DNA from: Progne subis subis
Lineage: Eukaryota > Chordata > Aves > Passeriformes > Hirundinidae
DNA length: 64,000 nucleotides
NCBI GenBank assembly: GCA_022316685.1
Contig: JAKJHU010000061.1
Span: 3,223,709 to 3,287,708, forward strand
Direction: 5' to 3'
Shown: positions 38,130 through 48,059 of the stretch, piece by piece
Numbering within the stretch: position 1 is the stretch's first letter
How the letters are laid out: each line of letters begins with the position of its first letter
Made by a program: the position numbers and the translations under genes
Notes under the pieces: model-generated
The model's database searches: none
What the model was told of the DNA's origin: nothing
The model's input: the letters and a program-made list of their open reading frames with translations, nothing else

Positions 38130-38660
38130 CTATAACATAGTCTGCCATAAGTTCAATTTTTACTCAATCACTTGAAATGCACTTAGGAAAATTGCTCCTT
38201 TGCTGTTTTCACAACAGCTCTGGAAGTCAGCCTCTGGTTTAATGATAACTGCCTTAATCACAGTTTGGCTTGTTTCATTTTGACAGCATTGATGTAACAA
38301 ACTATTTATTTTCTGTATGTTAAATATACTATCATTGCAGCTACCAGATTTTTTTTTTTTTTCCTGGTGCACTAAATGCAGATGACAAGGTTTGCATATC
38401 ATTAAGGTAATTTGTGTGCACATAATTTTCAGTAAACACAGTGCATGAAATCACGGATCTTCTCTACCGAAAGTGTCATCCGAAACTATTTGTGCTTGGT
38501 TTAGTAACGGAAGTGATTTTTCAAGCCCCACTATATATAGTAAACCATGTGCTTTCTCCAACGGGAGAGCTGGGCTGCAGAGCAAACGCAGCATCCTCGA
38601 GCAGGAATTGCATTTAAAAATATTGTTACACCATTAGGCTGAGCAAGCTCCTCTCATCTG
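38130..38660. promoter_or_regulatory. Candidate enhancer with MEF2 and FOX motifs
   Basis: The palindrome CTATATATAG (38531-38540) fits the MEF2 consensus YTAWWWWTAR exactly. AGTAAACACAG near 38432 fits forkhead (GTAAACA-type). TTTGCATATCATTAAGG near 38391 combines POU-like and homeobox-like words. CpGs cluster at 38450-38625 (ATCACGG, ACCGAAAG, ATCCGAAAC, TAACGGAAG, AACGGGAG, AAACGCAG, CTCGAGC), more than in flanking DNA, which often reflects conservation. A T14 run at 38349-38362 is the only simple repeat. The regulatory role is inferred. Confidence 0.35.
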
Positions 38661-39619
38661 CCCCAAATCGCTGTGTCCTGCTCTGCGTTCAGATTCCGCA
38701 GCGTGCGCAGGAGGGCAGGATGTTTGTTCCTTCCCTGTGAGCGAGGGGACCGGGGAATTCTGCCACTAATTTGTTCTGATCCTGCTGCCTCATTAGGGCA
38801 GTCTGGAAAAGATGGGAAATGTGTCCTATGGCAGTGAACTTTCTGCATGGAGCTGTTAACACGGTAAATAGCTCAGGAGGAGGGAGGGAGACAGCTGGAG
38901 CACATTGTGTTTCATAAAGACTATACCGGGACCTTGAGTCTTCATTTAACCCATCACTGAGGTGACAAATATCCACTGCTTTGCTGCTGGGTGATGCTGC
39001 TGCTGCTTGCCTGTTAATTTATCTGTTTTCAGGCTGTCTAGACATTGTTTGGGTCAAAAAGTGCTGTCTCTCCCCTGCCGTGGGATTTGCCTGCTCAGCT
39101 CTTGCTGCAGGCTGCTGTGCCAAACGGGCTTTCCAGAAGAATGCTCCCTCTGTCTGGATGGCTTATTAACGGGACTCCAAATGGATGGAGAGGGTTTCAA
39201 TCAGGCTAAGGCTTCCTACAGATAAAGTTTATTTTAACTTCTTCTCTCTAAAAATACACTGGCGGGGATAAATAATTCAAATACTTTGGGTTTTTTCCCC
39301 CCTTGTGATTAAAAATCTGCCTAAAAGCGTCCTTGAAATGTCCTCTTAAGAGGTTGAGGCAGGTTTTGGATGGTCCTACCCCAGACTGAACTAAATGCCG
39401 ATGTGGGGCCCACGCTGTGCCTTTGCTGGGGTGGTTCTGTCATGGGTGCTTATCAGAACCCCTTGCTTTGCTGCCAAATAAATATTTAAAAATACTTTAA
39501 AGTCATACCTCAAGTTAAGTAAAGCTACTGATGAATACCTTAATGTTCATGTATTTCTTGGAAACACTTCTTGAGATGTTGTCTTTTGGGGAACTCAACT
39601 GCAAAGTTGTTTTTTATGT

Positions 39620-39633
39620 GGGGGGGGGGGGGG
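39620..39633. repeat. G14 homopolymer
   Basis: An uninterrupted run of 14 G on the plus strand. Such runs are rare, can form four-stranded structures and are prone to length error in sequencing. Confidence 0.9.
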
Positions 39634-39889
39634 AAAATCTTCCAGCTCTCTTACCCAAATTGTAGCCATGAGTTCTCAGTCTGATTCAGAGATAACCAGA
39701 AGTTTTGTAAAGGCAAGAATCCTGTTCGCTATAAAACAGTGTTATGTTGCATCCTATATTCAGTATCAGCACTGATTTCCTAAAGTCAGAATACTGCTCT
39801 GTCTAGGATTTAATGAAAAATCTCTTTTTCTGGGACAGAAAAATGGGGTTTGGATTAATTGAAATATTTTGGAGGATCTGCAAGGACTC

Positions 39890-39906
39890 TTTTTTTTTTT
39901 TTTTTT
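39890..39906. repeat. T17 homopolymer
   Basis: An uninterrupted run of 17 T. Confidence 0.9.
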
Positions 39907-41149
39907 GATCTTTGAAGAGGTCTCCCAAACCAAGGCACACTACATGAGCTGTGTGGTGGGAGCTTTAGGTCCCATGTTTCCTGTTCCCATTTCATTGCAT
40001 CAGTCAGCCTGACTTTATCTTCCAAGAATTATGGTTTCCTCACACCACGTGGAACTCAGCTCTTGCTATTGCTCCAGCACAGAGCATAGGAAAGGTCACC
40101 CAGCTAGGGGATCTGTAGGGAAAGATGGGGTAGGCATCTGTGTGAGGGTCCATTCATTTATGTGTGTATGCTGCTGTGTGTTCAGCAGAAATACTTGGAA
40201 TTTTTATTCTCTTTTTGTGCCATAAATTCACATGTATGCATAAATACTTCTAATACATGAAAAAAATTGAGGAACTCTACCCTCACTGGAAAAAAAAAAT
40301 CCTCCCACCCTCTCTCCTGGTTTACAGGTGAGCACATGGGCTCTGCCTGCTTTCTTTATGCCTGGAGATCCCTTCTGAGCTGGCAGAATTCTGCCAGAGG
40401 TCCCTAACTCTGCCAGAGGTCCCATAGAGGGAGAGGGATGTCATTGCTGAAGAGGAGCCCCTGAGGATTTTCAGCTGATTTTTGGAGGACAGGCCTCAAT
40501 GTTCTCCCATCCTGTGAACTCCCCCCAGGTCTTTGCTGCAGAGCACTGTGAGCAGTTCTTTGCTGGCCGTTCTCTTACTGCACAAGAGCTCATGACCCTG
40601 GAACTGGCTCCCAGTCGAGGTGGAGCTCGGACAGACTGGACTGACCTCAGCGAGGTCCTGCTGGAGCCCTGGCTCTTGGCCACTTGGAGAGCACCCAACC
40701 CCAGGCCCTGGGCTGACCAGAGTTCAGGCAAATGTGCCCAGGCTCCAGCAATTAACTCTTAGAACCCAGCTCTGAGAAATTGTTGCACCAGGCTTTTGTC
40801 CTCTCCTTGCTGGCAGTGATTAGTGCCTTTTGCTAGGAAGGTACTGGAGGGAGCAATGGGAGCAGCATCTCTTTGGAGGAACAGGAATTCCCGACAGCGT
40901 CCGCCCCGACTGGCTTTAAGTCACTCCCACTGTGCGATTCTCAGGCTTCACATCTCTCCTCACAAAGTGAGGACTACAGAGAATCTTTGTTCTAAATTTT
41001 CTCCTCCCTCCCCATTGGAAACTACAACAAAATGTCGTGGAAATACAAGTTTTGTTAAAGCTTACTAGTACAAAGCTGAAATTTTAGGCTAAGTTAGACC
41101 AGAAAGAGTTTCTTTTTTTTCCATGAGTAATTCTACATTTTTTTCATAG

Positions 41150-41344
41150 AATTTGCATTGGTTTTCTGTAATTGCTGCAATCGTTGTGGTAATCTTAATG
41201 GGAGCACCTTCCAAAACACAAGCTGAAAAGAGAGGTACTTCTTCTGATTTACCTGTAGATCTACAACTAAAGGATTTTCCCACTATCCTATTTACTCTAA
41301 ATGAATGGGCTCAAGAAAGAAAGCTGCCTATATCTTCCAGATGA
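41150..41344 (+). CDS. Candidate 3' coding exon, secreted or membrane-like peptide
   Basis: A well-formed acceptor (pyrimidine-rich tract then TTTTTTTCATAG, ending at 41149) is followed by an open frame of 64 codons ending in TGA at 41342-41344. The TAG of the acceptor is in frame, so the frame opens exactly at the splice border. There is no in-frame ATG at the start: the first is codon 17, and the upstream TTG is not a normal start, so an earlier exon would have to supply initiation. The protein begins NLHWFSVIAAIVVVILMGAP, a hydrophobic signal or membrane segment. It then reads SKTQAEKRG, with a Lys-Arg pair right after a plausible signal-cleavage site (TQA), followed by a polar and mildly amphipathic tail containing LNEWAQERKLP. 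It has no cysteines. The amino acid mix looks like a natural protein, unlike other frames here. I do not recognise the family. It may be a peptide precursor, the end of a membrane protein, a decayed exon, or chance. Confidence 0.3.
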   Translation, partial: NLHWFSVIAAIVVVILMGAPSKTQAEKRGTSSDLPVDLQLKDFPTILFTLNEWAQERKLPISSR

Positions 41345-44300
41345 TGGTATAAGAATATTATTCCCAAGATTTCAAAGCTTACTGGGCTGTAAGCTCTGTA
41401 ACTGAGTGGTGTCTCCCACTGAGGCAGGGAATGAAGTGAGGTTTAAATAGAGGAAATTGTGGGGGTGGGAAGGATGTTTACAGAAATTAAGGGTCCCAGT
41501 ACCTTTTCAACCCACCTACATCTCGGACCTTCTGCCATATCATTTACCTGTCTCTTGCTTGAGGCATCTTCCAGAATCCTATTCCTGACTGCATTAAAAA
41601 TCTCATCCTTCTCTTCCCCTTCACTCCCCAGGACAAGATGTGCCTCTGGCATTGTCTGAGCCTGCAGAGGACTCCCAGCTCAGCAGTACCGGGGGAGCCA
41701 CCTGGGCAGGCGCTGCTGGCTTAGTTTCATGTCAGAGATCTCTTGCTGTGCTCAGGGCTGATCTACTGCAGTCATGATTTTAATGACCTTCCTCTCTCTA
41801 AATCAGATGCTAAGGGCAATGAGTGTATTTCACTTCTCCCATTTGTAATTAGCCAGCAGCAAACCAAAGTCAGGCGGTGTTTTCCTGCTGTCTTGGCAGA
41901 GACTGGGAGGTTCAGCCCTGTTCACTTTTGGGGGCATCCAACTGAACACTGGTGCCCTGAGCTCACCCCCAGTTCTGCCAGGGATCTAGTGCTGGGTTTG
42001 GGACAATCTCCCTCTGCATGGGGAAGGCAGCCAGAAGACAGGGAACAGAGGAGGAGATGGAAGAAGTGGGTTCAGTCCCTTGGCCTGCCAGGGACTTCCC
42101 GCCTGACTGTCATCCAGACACTTTATCCTCTTGTGTTTCAGTTCTCTGTCTCTAAGCCAGGGCAAACAGTGATTTCATACTTCTCTGTGGTGCCACAAGG
42201 AACTGTAATATCCCCTAAATTCTGTGGGAGAGATGAATGGGTTGGTTTATGCACAGACCCAGCAGCTGTAGGAGCAGATACCTCCTCCAGTGCCTGCGGG
42301 ATCGGAGACCAGATCGTGTTTGTGACCGTGGTGGGCTCTGGAGATGGGATGTGTTTGGGGCCTGTTGCTGCTGTTGGGTTACACATTACAGAGCACAAGG
42401 TTGTGCTTCTCAAGCATAACAGCAAGTGAGTCCTGTTACTCTGCTGTGATTCCTGGGGCAGTCCAGGAGCATGGGCTGACAATCCATGGTTCAGCCCTGC
42501 ATGGTGGATATAATTGGATGGTAGTGTTGACAGTGGGCAGCATTACATGTGGACTCATCACTTCTTGCTTTGGGTACATTTAAACATGTACAGGATATTC
42601 CCAGTCATTCTGTGGGGCAGTTTTCAGTTTGATAGGCTACATTACATTCTTTTTTAAAAAATAAAATGTCTGTTGATGGCACCCAAGAATTTATTTCCCC
42701 CCTTATCTCAAGGCTCAGAGGCAGTTGGTTTGAGAGCTGCTGGTCTCAGCTTAGCAGGTGATTTTGTTTGATTCATCTTGTGCTGTTCTGTCTGCTCAGG
42801 TTCCTGACAGCTTGCTGTCTAGCACACAGACAGCTTCCTCACTGTACCGGCGGGATGGATACTTGATTCCAAACTGCCCTTGTGGATGAAGCACCTTTCA
42901 TCTCTGCTGGGCTCATTTGGAGCTGTAGCCCTCACGTGAAGAGAGCTGCCCTGCCAGCCCTCTTGTTCCTCAGCATCTCAAACCAGCAATAGTGCCATGC
43001 TCCCCTTTACACCTGAGAGGACACAGTGAGTTAATAATTCTGTCAGCACATGGTGAAAGTTTGGGAAAGTGGAAATACACAGTAAGAATTGTTTGATTCT
43101 CTAGCCACCATTTGAAGCTGATAGAACAAACAAAGCCTGTGGAGACATGTAAATATTTTGGGGTGCTGGTAAAACACTGCACCCATTGAAAGTTTGTCCT
43201 CTGCCCTTCTGGTTGTTTACTGGTCTTTCACAGATTGCAGCAAGCCTCTCTTCTGCAAGTTTCAGTTCCTTCTTCACTTTTTGAGATGAAGTATCCTCAT
43301 TATGCACAGACTCAAACTGAAAGACTCAAATGAAGGAGATTTTGCCATCAGGGAATTTTCCTAGATATCCTTTTATTGCAGATCCTGTCTGCAGCCTCAC
43401 GCAAACACTCGTTTGGATTGTAACCCTCTGACGGCCAAACACCAGACTGGAGCTCAACCTTGCTGTTGCTCTTTGCTGCCAATGTTTTTGTTCCTTAGTT
43501 TATTCCATCTGAAGTTGGTTTATAGTTCAGCCCACTTCTGTTCCTGCTGGAGTTTTTGCTCCATAAACTGTATCTGAAAAGTCAACAGTTACTGCACTTT
43601 CGTTTCCTCCTCTGAGGGTGAATCATAACCAAGCACGGGCTGCAGGAGCAAAAACAAAAGGAGAGAGAAACAAGGCTGTGGATCAGCCTCTCCAGGCAGT
43701 GTGAGTTCCTCAGGGTGCCCTTTACTGATGCAGCCCATGAGCTGAACCTGAAATAGTTTCCTCCTCAATGGCTGAAATAAAGTGACCCTTGAAGGTTTGC
43801 TGGGTGATCCCAAGCAGATGAACTCGAGGTTTCCAAGCGGAGCAGCCTCCCGGCACTGCCCTGGCTGCTGCTCACATGTACCTTTTGCCCTCACCTACAG
43901 CAGCTGATGGGCTCAAGGGCTTTGGAGGCCCTTCCAAGCCTCTCTCCATGTCTTCCAACCATTTAGAGAGAAACAAACACACAGCAGAACCTGAACCCCT
44001 GGCTGAGACTGTGATGTTCGTGGGTTTCTGAATCTCCCTGTTCAGAATCAGCTTCTGCACTGAATGAATGTATACGGCCTTAGCAGCAGCTTTCCTAAAA
44101 AAGGATCTTTTGAGGGCAAAACTGTCAAAGCAGGGAGGTTGTGTGACTTTATCATTTCCTCTTAACAGCATTTGTAGCTTTTTACTGGTTATTTTGATAA
44201 TGTAGTTCCCCATGCCACCAGGATAGGGCTGGATTATATGGAATATGATCAGGGGAAGACAGAATGCACAGTTCAGTCAGCAAACATACATATGTGTGAA

Positions 44301-44379
44301 TGTGTTTAAAGATGAATATTTGAATACAAAATATGACTGTAAGAAAAATTATTTCCATTTTCATTGACATTTTCTAATC
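41345..44379. other. Non-coding stretch with one possible exon
   Basis: Right of the candidate exon there is no clear poly(A) site until AATAAA at 42660-42665. The longest plus-strand frame in the window (41743-42429, 228 codons) has no in-frame ATG until near its end, so as a whole it is not a gene. Its last part is listed separately as a possible exon. Nothing else is recognised. Confidence 0.5.
42142..42426 (+). other. Possible 285-nt internal exon
   Basis: An acceptor-like TCCTCTTGTGTTTCAG ends at 42141, and an excellent donor, AA|GTGAGT, begins at 42427. The 285 nt between are open in one frame with phase 0 at both borders (95 codons). The only stop is the TGA inside the donor. The translation starts FSVSKPGQTVISYF and contains GDQIVFVTVVGSGDGM. 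I recognise no domain. The frame is also open for 133 codons upstream of the acceptor, so the open frame itself adds little weight. Chance is a real possibility. Confidence 0.2.
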
Positions 44380-44600
44380 AGCATCAGAGTTAGAAATAAC
44401 GTTTATGAAAAATGCCACTAAATGCTCCATCCAAGGGCAGCAGGCATCGCTCGTGTTTTCACTCACAGTGTAACTGCACTGCAACCCAATTTGAGGTGAA
44501 TGTCAGCCCAGAAATAATTTATACTGAGGGACTTTCAGTCTCACACTTTGGATTTTTCGGGAGATGCCACCTTACTTGAACTTGCAGTTTCTCTGAGTTT
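44380..44600. promoter_or_regulatory. Candidate conserved non-coding block
   Basis: Non-repetitive sequence with AAATAACGTTTATGAAAAAT, GGCATCGCTCGTGTTTTCAC and GAAATAATTTATACTGAGGG words and a few CpGs in an otherwise CpG-poor area. The texture is typical of a conserved element but there is no strong single motif. Low confidence. Confidence 0.2.
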
Positions 44601-47389
44601 TAGTCATGCCACACGTACTCACTAAACAGAGGCATCACAATTTTGGCAGATGTTTGGGAAAAGATGTTCTGCACTTTTGCTCATATTTGAACCATTTTTT
44701 GTCCTCTGTGGCTTGGTCCAATGCCCATCGGTGTTCATGGAAAACTCCAGCTGAGCTGGATGAGTTTTGCAGATCCGGTTCTGTAATGTGATGAGTTTCT
44801 TCCGTTCATGCCAGAAAGAATGGAAAGTGCTAAACAAACTGCAGGAGGTGAGTGACCCTGGTCTGTGCCAGGCCCTCGAGTTCTGCCTTTGGAGGGACAA
44901 GATAGAAGAGAAAAGTCACTTCCCTGCAGTGGCTGAGTTCTGACCTGAACCAGCTCTTAGGCTCGTGTAGACTTTCTGTAAAACTGACATTTAATTCTAT
45001 GAATCACACACGGAATTTGCATCTTATGTCACACATACACACTGAATAGTGGAAAGAATATGACTCAGTTATATTCTTTTTATGAATTGAATGCTAAGAC
45101 AAGATGTTTTGCATTGTTTTGTTAAGAAGTCTCTGTTCTGCTCCCTTACATCTCCTCCAACACCCCTCACTCAGAGGCACATGCACTTCCCACCCCTTAC
45201 CCTACCACACACTCCCACCACTCCTTTCTGTGACCCTTCTGCTGGAAGTTGTTTACTGCTGCCTGTTCCCTTCAGTGACAAGTCATTGCTGTTATTACTG
45301 TATAGTTATTATTATTTTTGTGCCAGCCACTCATCTGGACAGGAAAGCTGTAAGAACCTTAATTACTTTGTGGCCAGACATGGAGCTATATTTCTAAAAG
45401 TAGCTTTTCTTTTTTGGATCAAGTTCATTTCCTACAGTGTCTGGTTTTATGAGTTTGTGGAAAGCTTTCAGGTCCTCAGGAACCCCCGTATTTCTTCTCA
45501 AACACACACACAAAAATATATAAAAAGAGTATATAATAATGTGGAACAATTAAATTGCTTTCACCTCCTGTCAATCACCTACTTGGAGTCATTTGCAGTT
45601 TCACACACATACTCTGCTTTCACTTCTGGGCTAAGTAACTCTCTAAAATTATCTGTGTGATTATTGTGTGCTGTAGTTCAGGACCCTTCCAGCTGAAAGG
45701 TTCCATAGAAAATATCACTGTTATTCTTGAAATGCAATTTCTGATGCTTACCACCAGCTATGTTAATTTTTGTGTTTTTTAAGAGAAGTGCAGCAGAACT
45801 GGCAGAGATAGTGAGTAATTCCCTTGAAGCTATGTCCCTGCTGATTTGATTTTTCCTTGACAGCTTATCCATCATGCTGTATGCTTATTTAGACAAATAA
45901 ATAAGAGAGCTGTTATCTGCCAGCCTGGCCCGAGGGCTTTTAGCAACACCAGAAAGTCTGCCGGCTTTCCTTTCAACATTCAACAAGACGATTAGGGAAT
46001 CACATCGTGGTAAATGTGGATCCTACATGCTTTGGTGGAAAAAGAAAAGCTGGCCTAAAAACTGGGAATCCATGAGAAGTCCAGTGATGGTTTGCACAGT
46101 AACATAAAGCAAAGACCCTCTGAGCAGGGATCAGGGAGGTGAAAAAGTTGTATCTAATTCCACATGGTAAACAGGGCACTTCTGGGATTTATTGCAAGTG
46201 CTGGGAGATAAAAATTCTGATAAACATTCCGATAAAACATCCCACGCTAAAGAAAACAGATTTGGGTCAACTGAAACATTTTGTGAATTCGTGTTCAGCT
46301 TAACAAGTTGTTTCATTTTTTAAATTTAAGCAAGTCAAAATGTTCCCTTTCAACATTTAAACATGAAACAGTACACCTTTCAGAAATGTACCTGGGTTTA
46401 GTTTTTAAACGCTTACAAGTGAAATGACACTTTTTACTTGAAACTGACAGATTTTACTCAGCCTAAATGATTCTCTTCATTTCATTAAAACGGAGAGGGA
46501 GGGATTCAATTTTGAATCTACCCTAAAATGTTTTCTTCTGCAATTTTTCAGTACAATTATTTCAGCAAGTAACTCCGTTTCCTACGTGAGAAATCCTTTA
46601 ATTCATCCACAGAAACAGCCATTCCTCCACCTGTTCTCCAAGGGCAATTTCTCTCTTTCAGTGGGAATAAACCAGCTCTTCCCCACTGCCAGCTGCTGGA
46701 ATTGTGAGGGCAGGCTGAGGGCTGGCATGAACCAGCTCCTCTTTGTGCTGTTCAGCTCCCTGAGTGACTCCCTGAGCGTGGACAGGCTCAGAGCTTCTCA
46801 CAGTCAGATAAACCAAAGAAGAAGTTACATACAAAAGTTTGCACTGTCCTTACACTGGGGTTGGATTTTAAGGAATGAGACAAATAAATTCTCTGTTTGG
46901 AAAGTAAAATTTCAGAAAGGTTGACATGAAATTAGAATTAGTATGAAAGTTTCATAAAGGTTTGGGTTTAGCTCTTTTGGTCCACGCTGGGGCACAAACA
47001 TGCTGTACCAATTTTCTGCACACTCAACATTTTACTGCCCAATGTATCCTGAAGGTTTCCATAGTGTGGGACAAAGGGATATCTGTCAGGCAGGAAATCT
47101 AGGTCTGAGGCACAGCCCTAATATCCCCATGGAACTGTGCAACCATAAAAAATTCCAAGTTGGAATAAAGGATGGAGCTGTGTCTGTGTCCGTATGGGTG
47201 TCTGGAGAAGATCTAAGCTCATCTTGCCATCATCGTCAGAAGGCTCTGATAAATAGCAGCTTTCCAAGTATGACTTAATTTCTCCCTAAGATGGGTTGGA
47301 AAGCTGGAAAAACCTGCCTTCTAAAAAATGGTCTCATCAAAGTGAAGTTCTCCCCAAGTTCAAAGACCTGAAGGAGTAACAATTTGTAT
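44601..47389. other. Non-coding stretch, no gene seen
   Basis: The longest frame (plus, 45091-45660, 189 codons) runs through C-rich then AT-rich DNA and gives low-complexity Pro/Thr/His and aromatic stretches with no ATG at its start. I do not call it coding. No transposon was recognised. Confidence 0.5.
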
Positions 47390-47760
47390 CTCCCCTTAGC
47401 TTTTTTAATAAATTCATTTCATTAGGGAAGGTTTAAAGTGACAGCTTTTAAAAATCGCTTTACATTCTTCTCCTGTTCTCTCTTTCAGCACCACAGTCAC
47501 ACCCCAATTAAGTAACTGTACCGCTTACAATAAAGACTAATGATCCTCCACTGGCCCCCACCTCCATTAGCAGCTTCAGAATGCCACCAGAATCCCAATT
47601 AACACATTGATTTGCTTAAAAGAAAAATAGTGATCTTTGGCTGTCCATTGCACCAGCTGTGTGTTCCATCACCCAGTCTGCAGTAAGTCCATTGATTTCC
47701 TTAGAGCAAACCCAGCAAATGTCCATTAATTCCCCTCCTCTAACTTCAGGGTCCCACTCA
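47390..47760. promoter_or_regulatory. Candidate homeobox-rich regulatory block
   Basis: Contains CATTTCATTAGGG, GTTTAAAGTGACAGC, AAAAATCGCTTTACA, CCCCAATTAAGTAACTG, ACTAATGATCC, CTCCATTAGCAG, CCCAATTAACACATTG and CCATTAATTCCCC, with dense TAAT/ATTA cores over about 350 bp and little simple sequence. This is typical of enhancers near developmental genes, but conservation could not be tested here. Confidence 0.33.
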
Positions 47761-48039
47761 GATTCTTCTTTTTCCCGGAGTTTGTTGGGACATTTTATTC
47801 AGGAAAGCTTTAGGACTAATATGCTGTGTTCCTCTCCTGCTGGCCCACTGGTTCATCAAACTGATTTCAACTGACTGCTGGTGTGAGACTGAAGGGAAAT
47901 GCTCAGTGAGGATGTTTAACTGCACGCTGCCAGTTCGACTTGGTGAGGCATCCAGAGAAACCAGGGAAAGAAAAGGGTCAGGAAAGCCTGGATGTTAAGG
48001 CTGTGTCCTCTACAATCGCTCTCTGATAATTAGACTTGG

Positions 48040-48059
48040 TAATGAGGGAGCCCTCATTA
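48040..48059. promoter_or_regulatory. 20-bp inverted repeat with TAAT ends
   Basis: TAATGAGGGAGCCCTCATTA is an inverted repeat with perfect 9-bp arms and a 2-bp centre. GATAATTAG lies just left of it and TATCGGGAG just right. The paired TAATGA ends could bind a homeodomain dimer. A small cruciform is also possible. It is the clearest short dyad outside simple repeats. Confidence 0.45.

Larger units (their letters stand above)
38661..41149. other. Non-coding stretch, no gene seen
   Basis: No gene recognised. G14 and T17 runs lie at 39620-39633 and 39890-39906. A short near-tandem repeat of TCTGCCAGAGGTCCC occurs at about 40388-40423. A plus-strand ATG frame of 87 codons (40499-40762) has fairly balanced composition but no recognisable domain, and its only splice-like feature is an acceptor at about 40528. 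Confidence 0.5.

Noticed and set aside
41743..42429. Longest plus-strand frame, 228 codons
   Set aside because: It opens with TTG and has no in-frame ATG until about codon 203. Composition changes along its length and no domain is visible. Only the splice-bordered last part was kept as a weak candidate.
45091..45660. Plus-strand frame of 189 codons
   Set aside because: Begins at TTG and runs through C-rich then AT-rich simple-looking DNA; low-complexity residues with no recognisable family.
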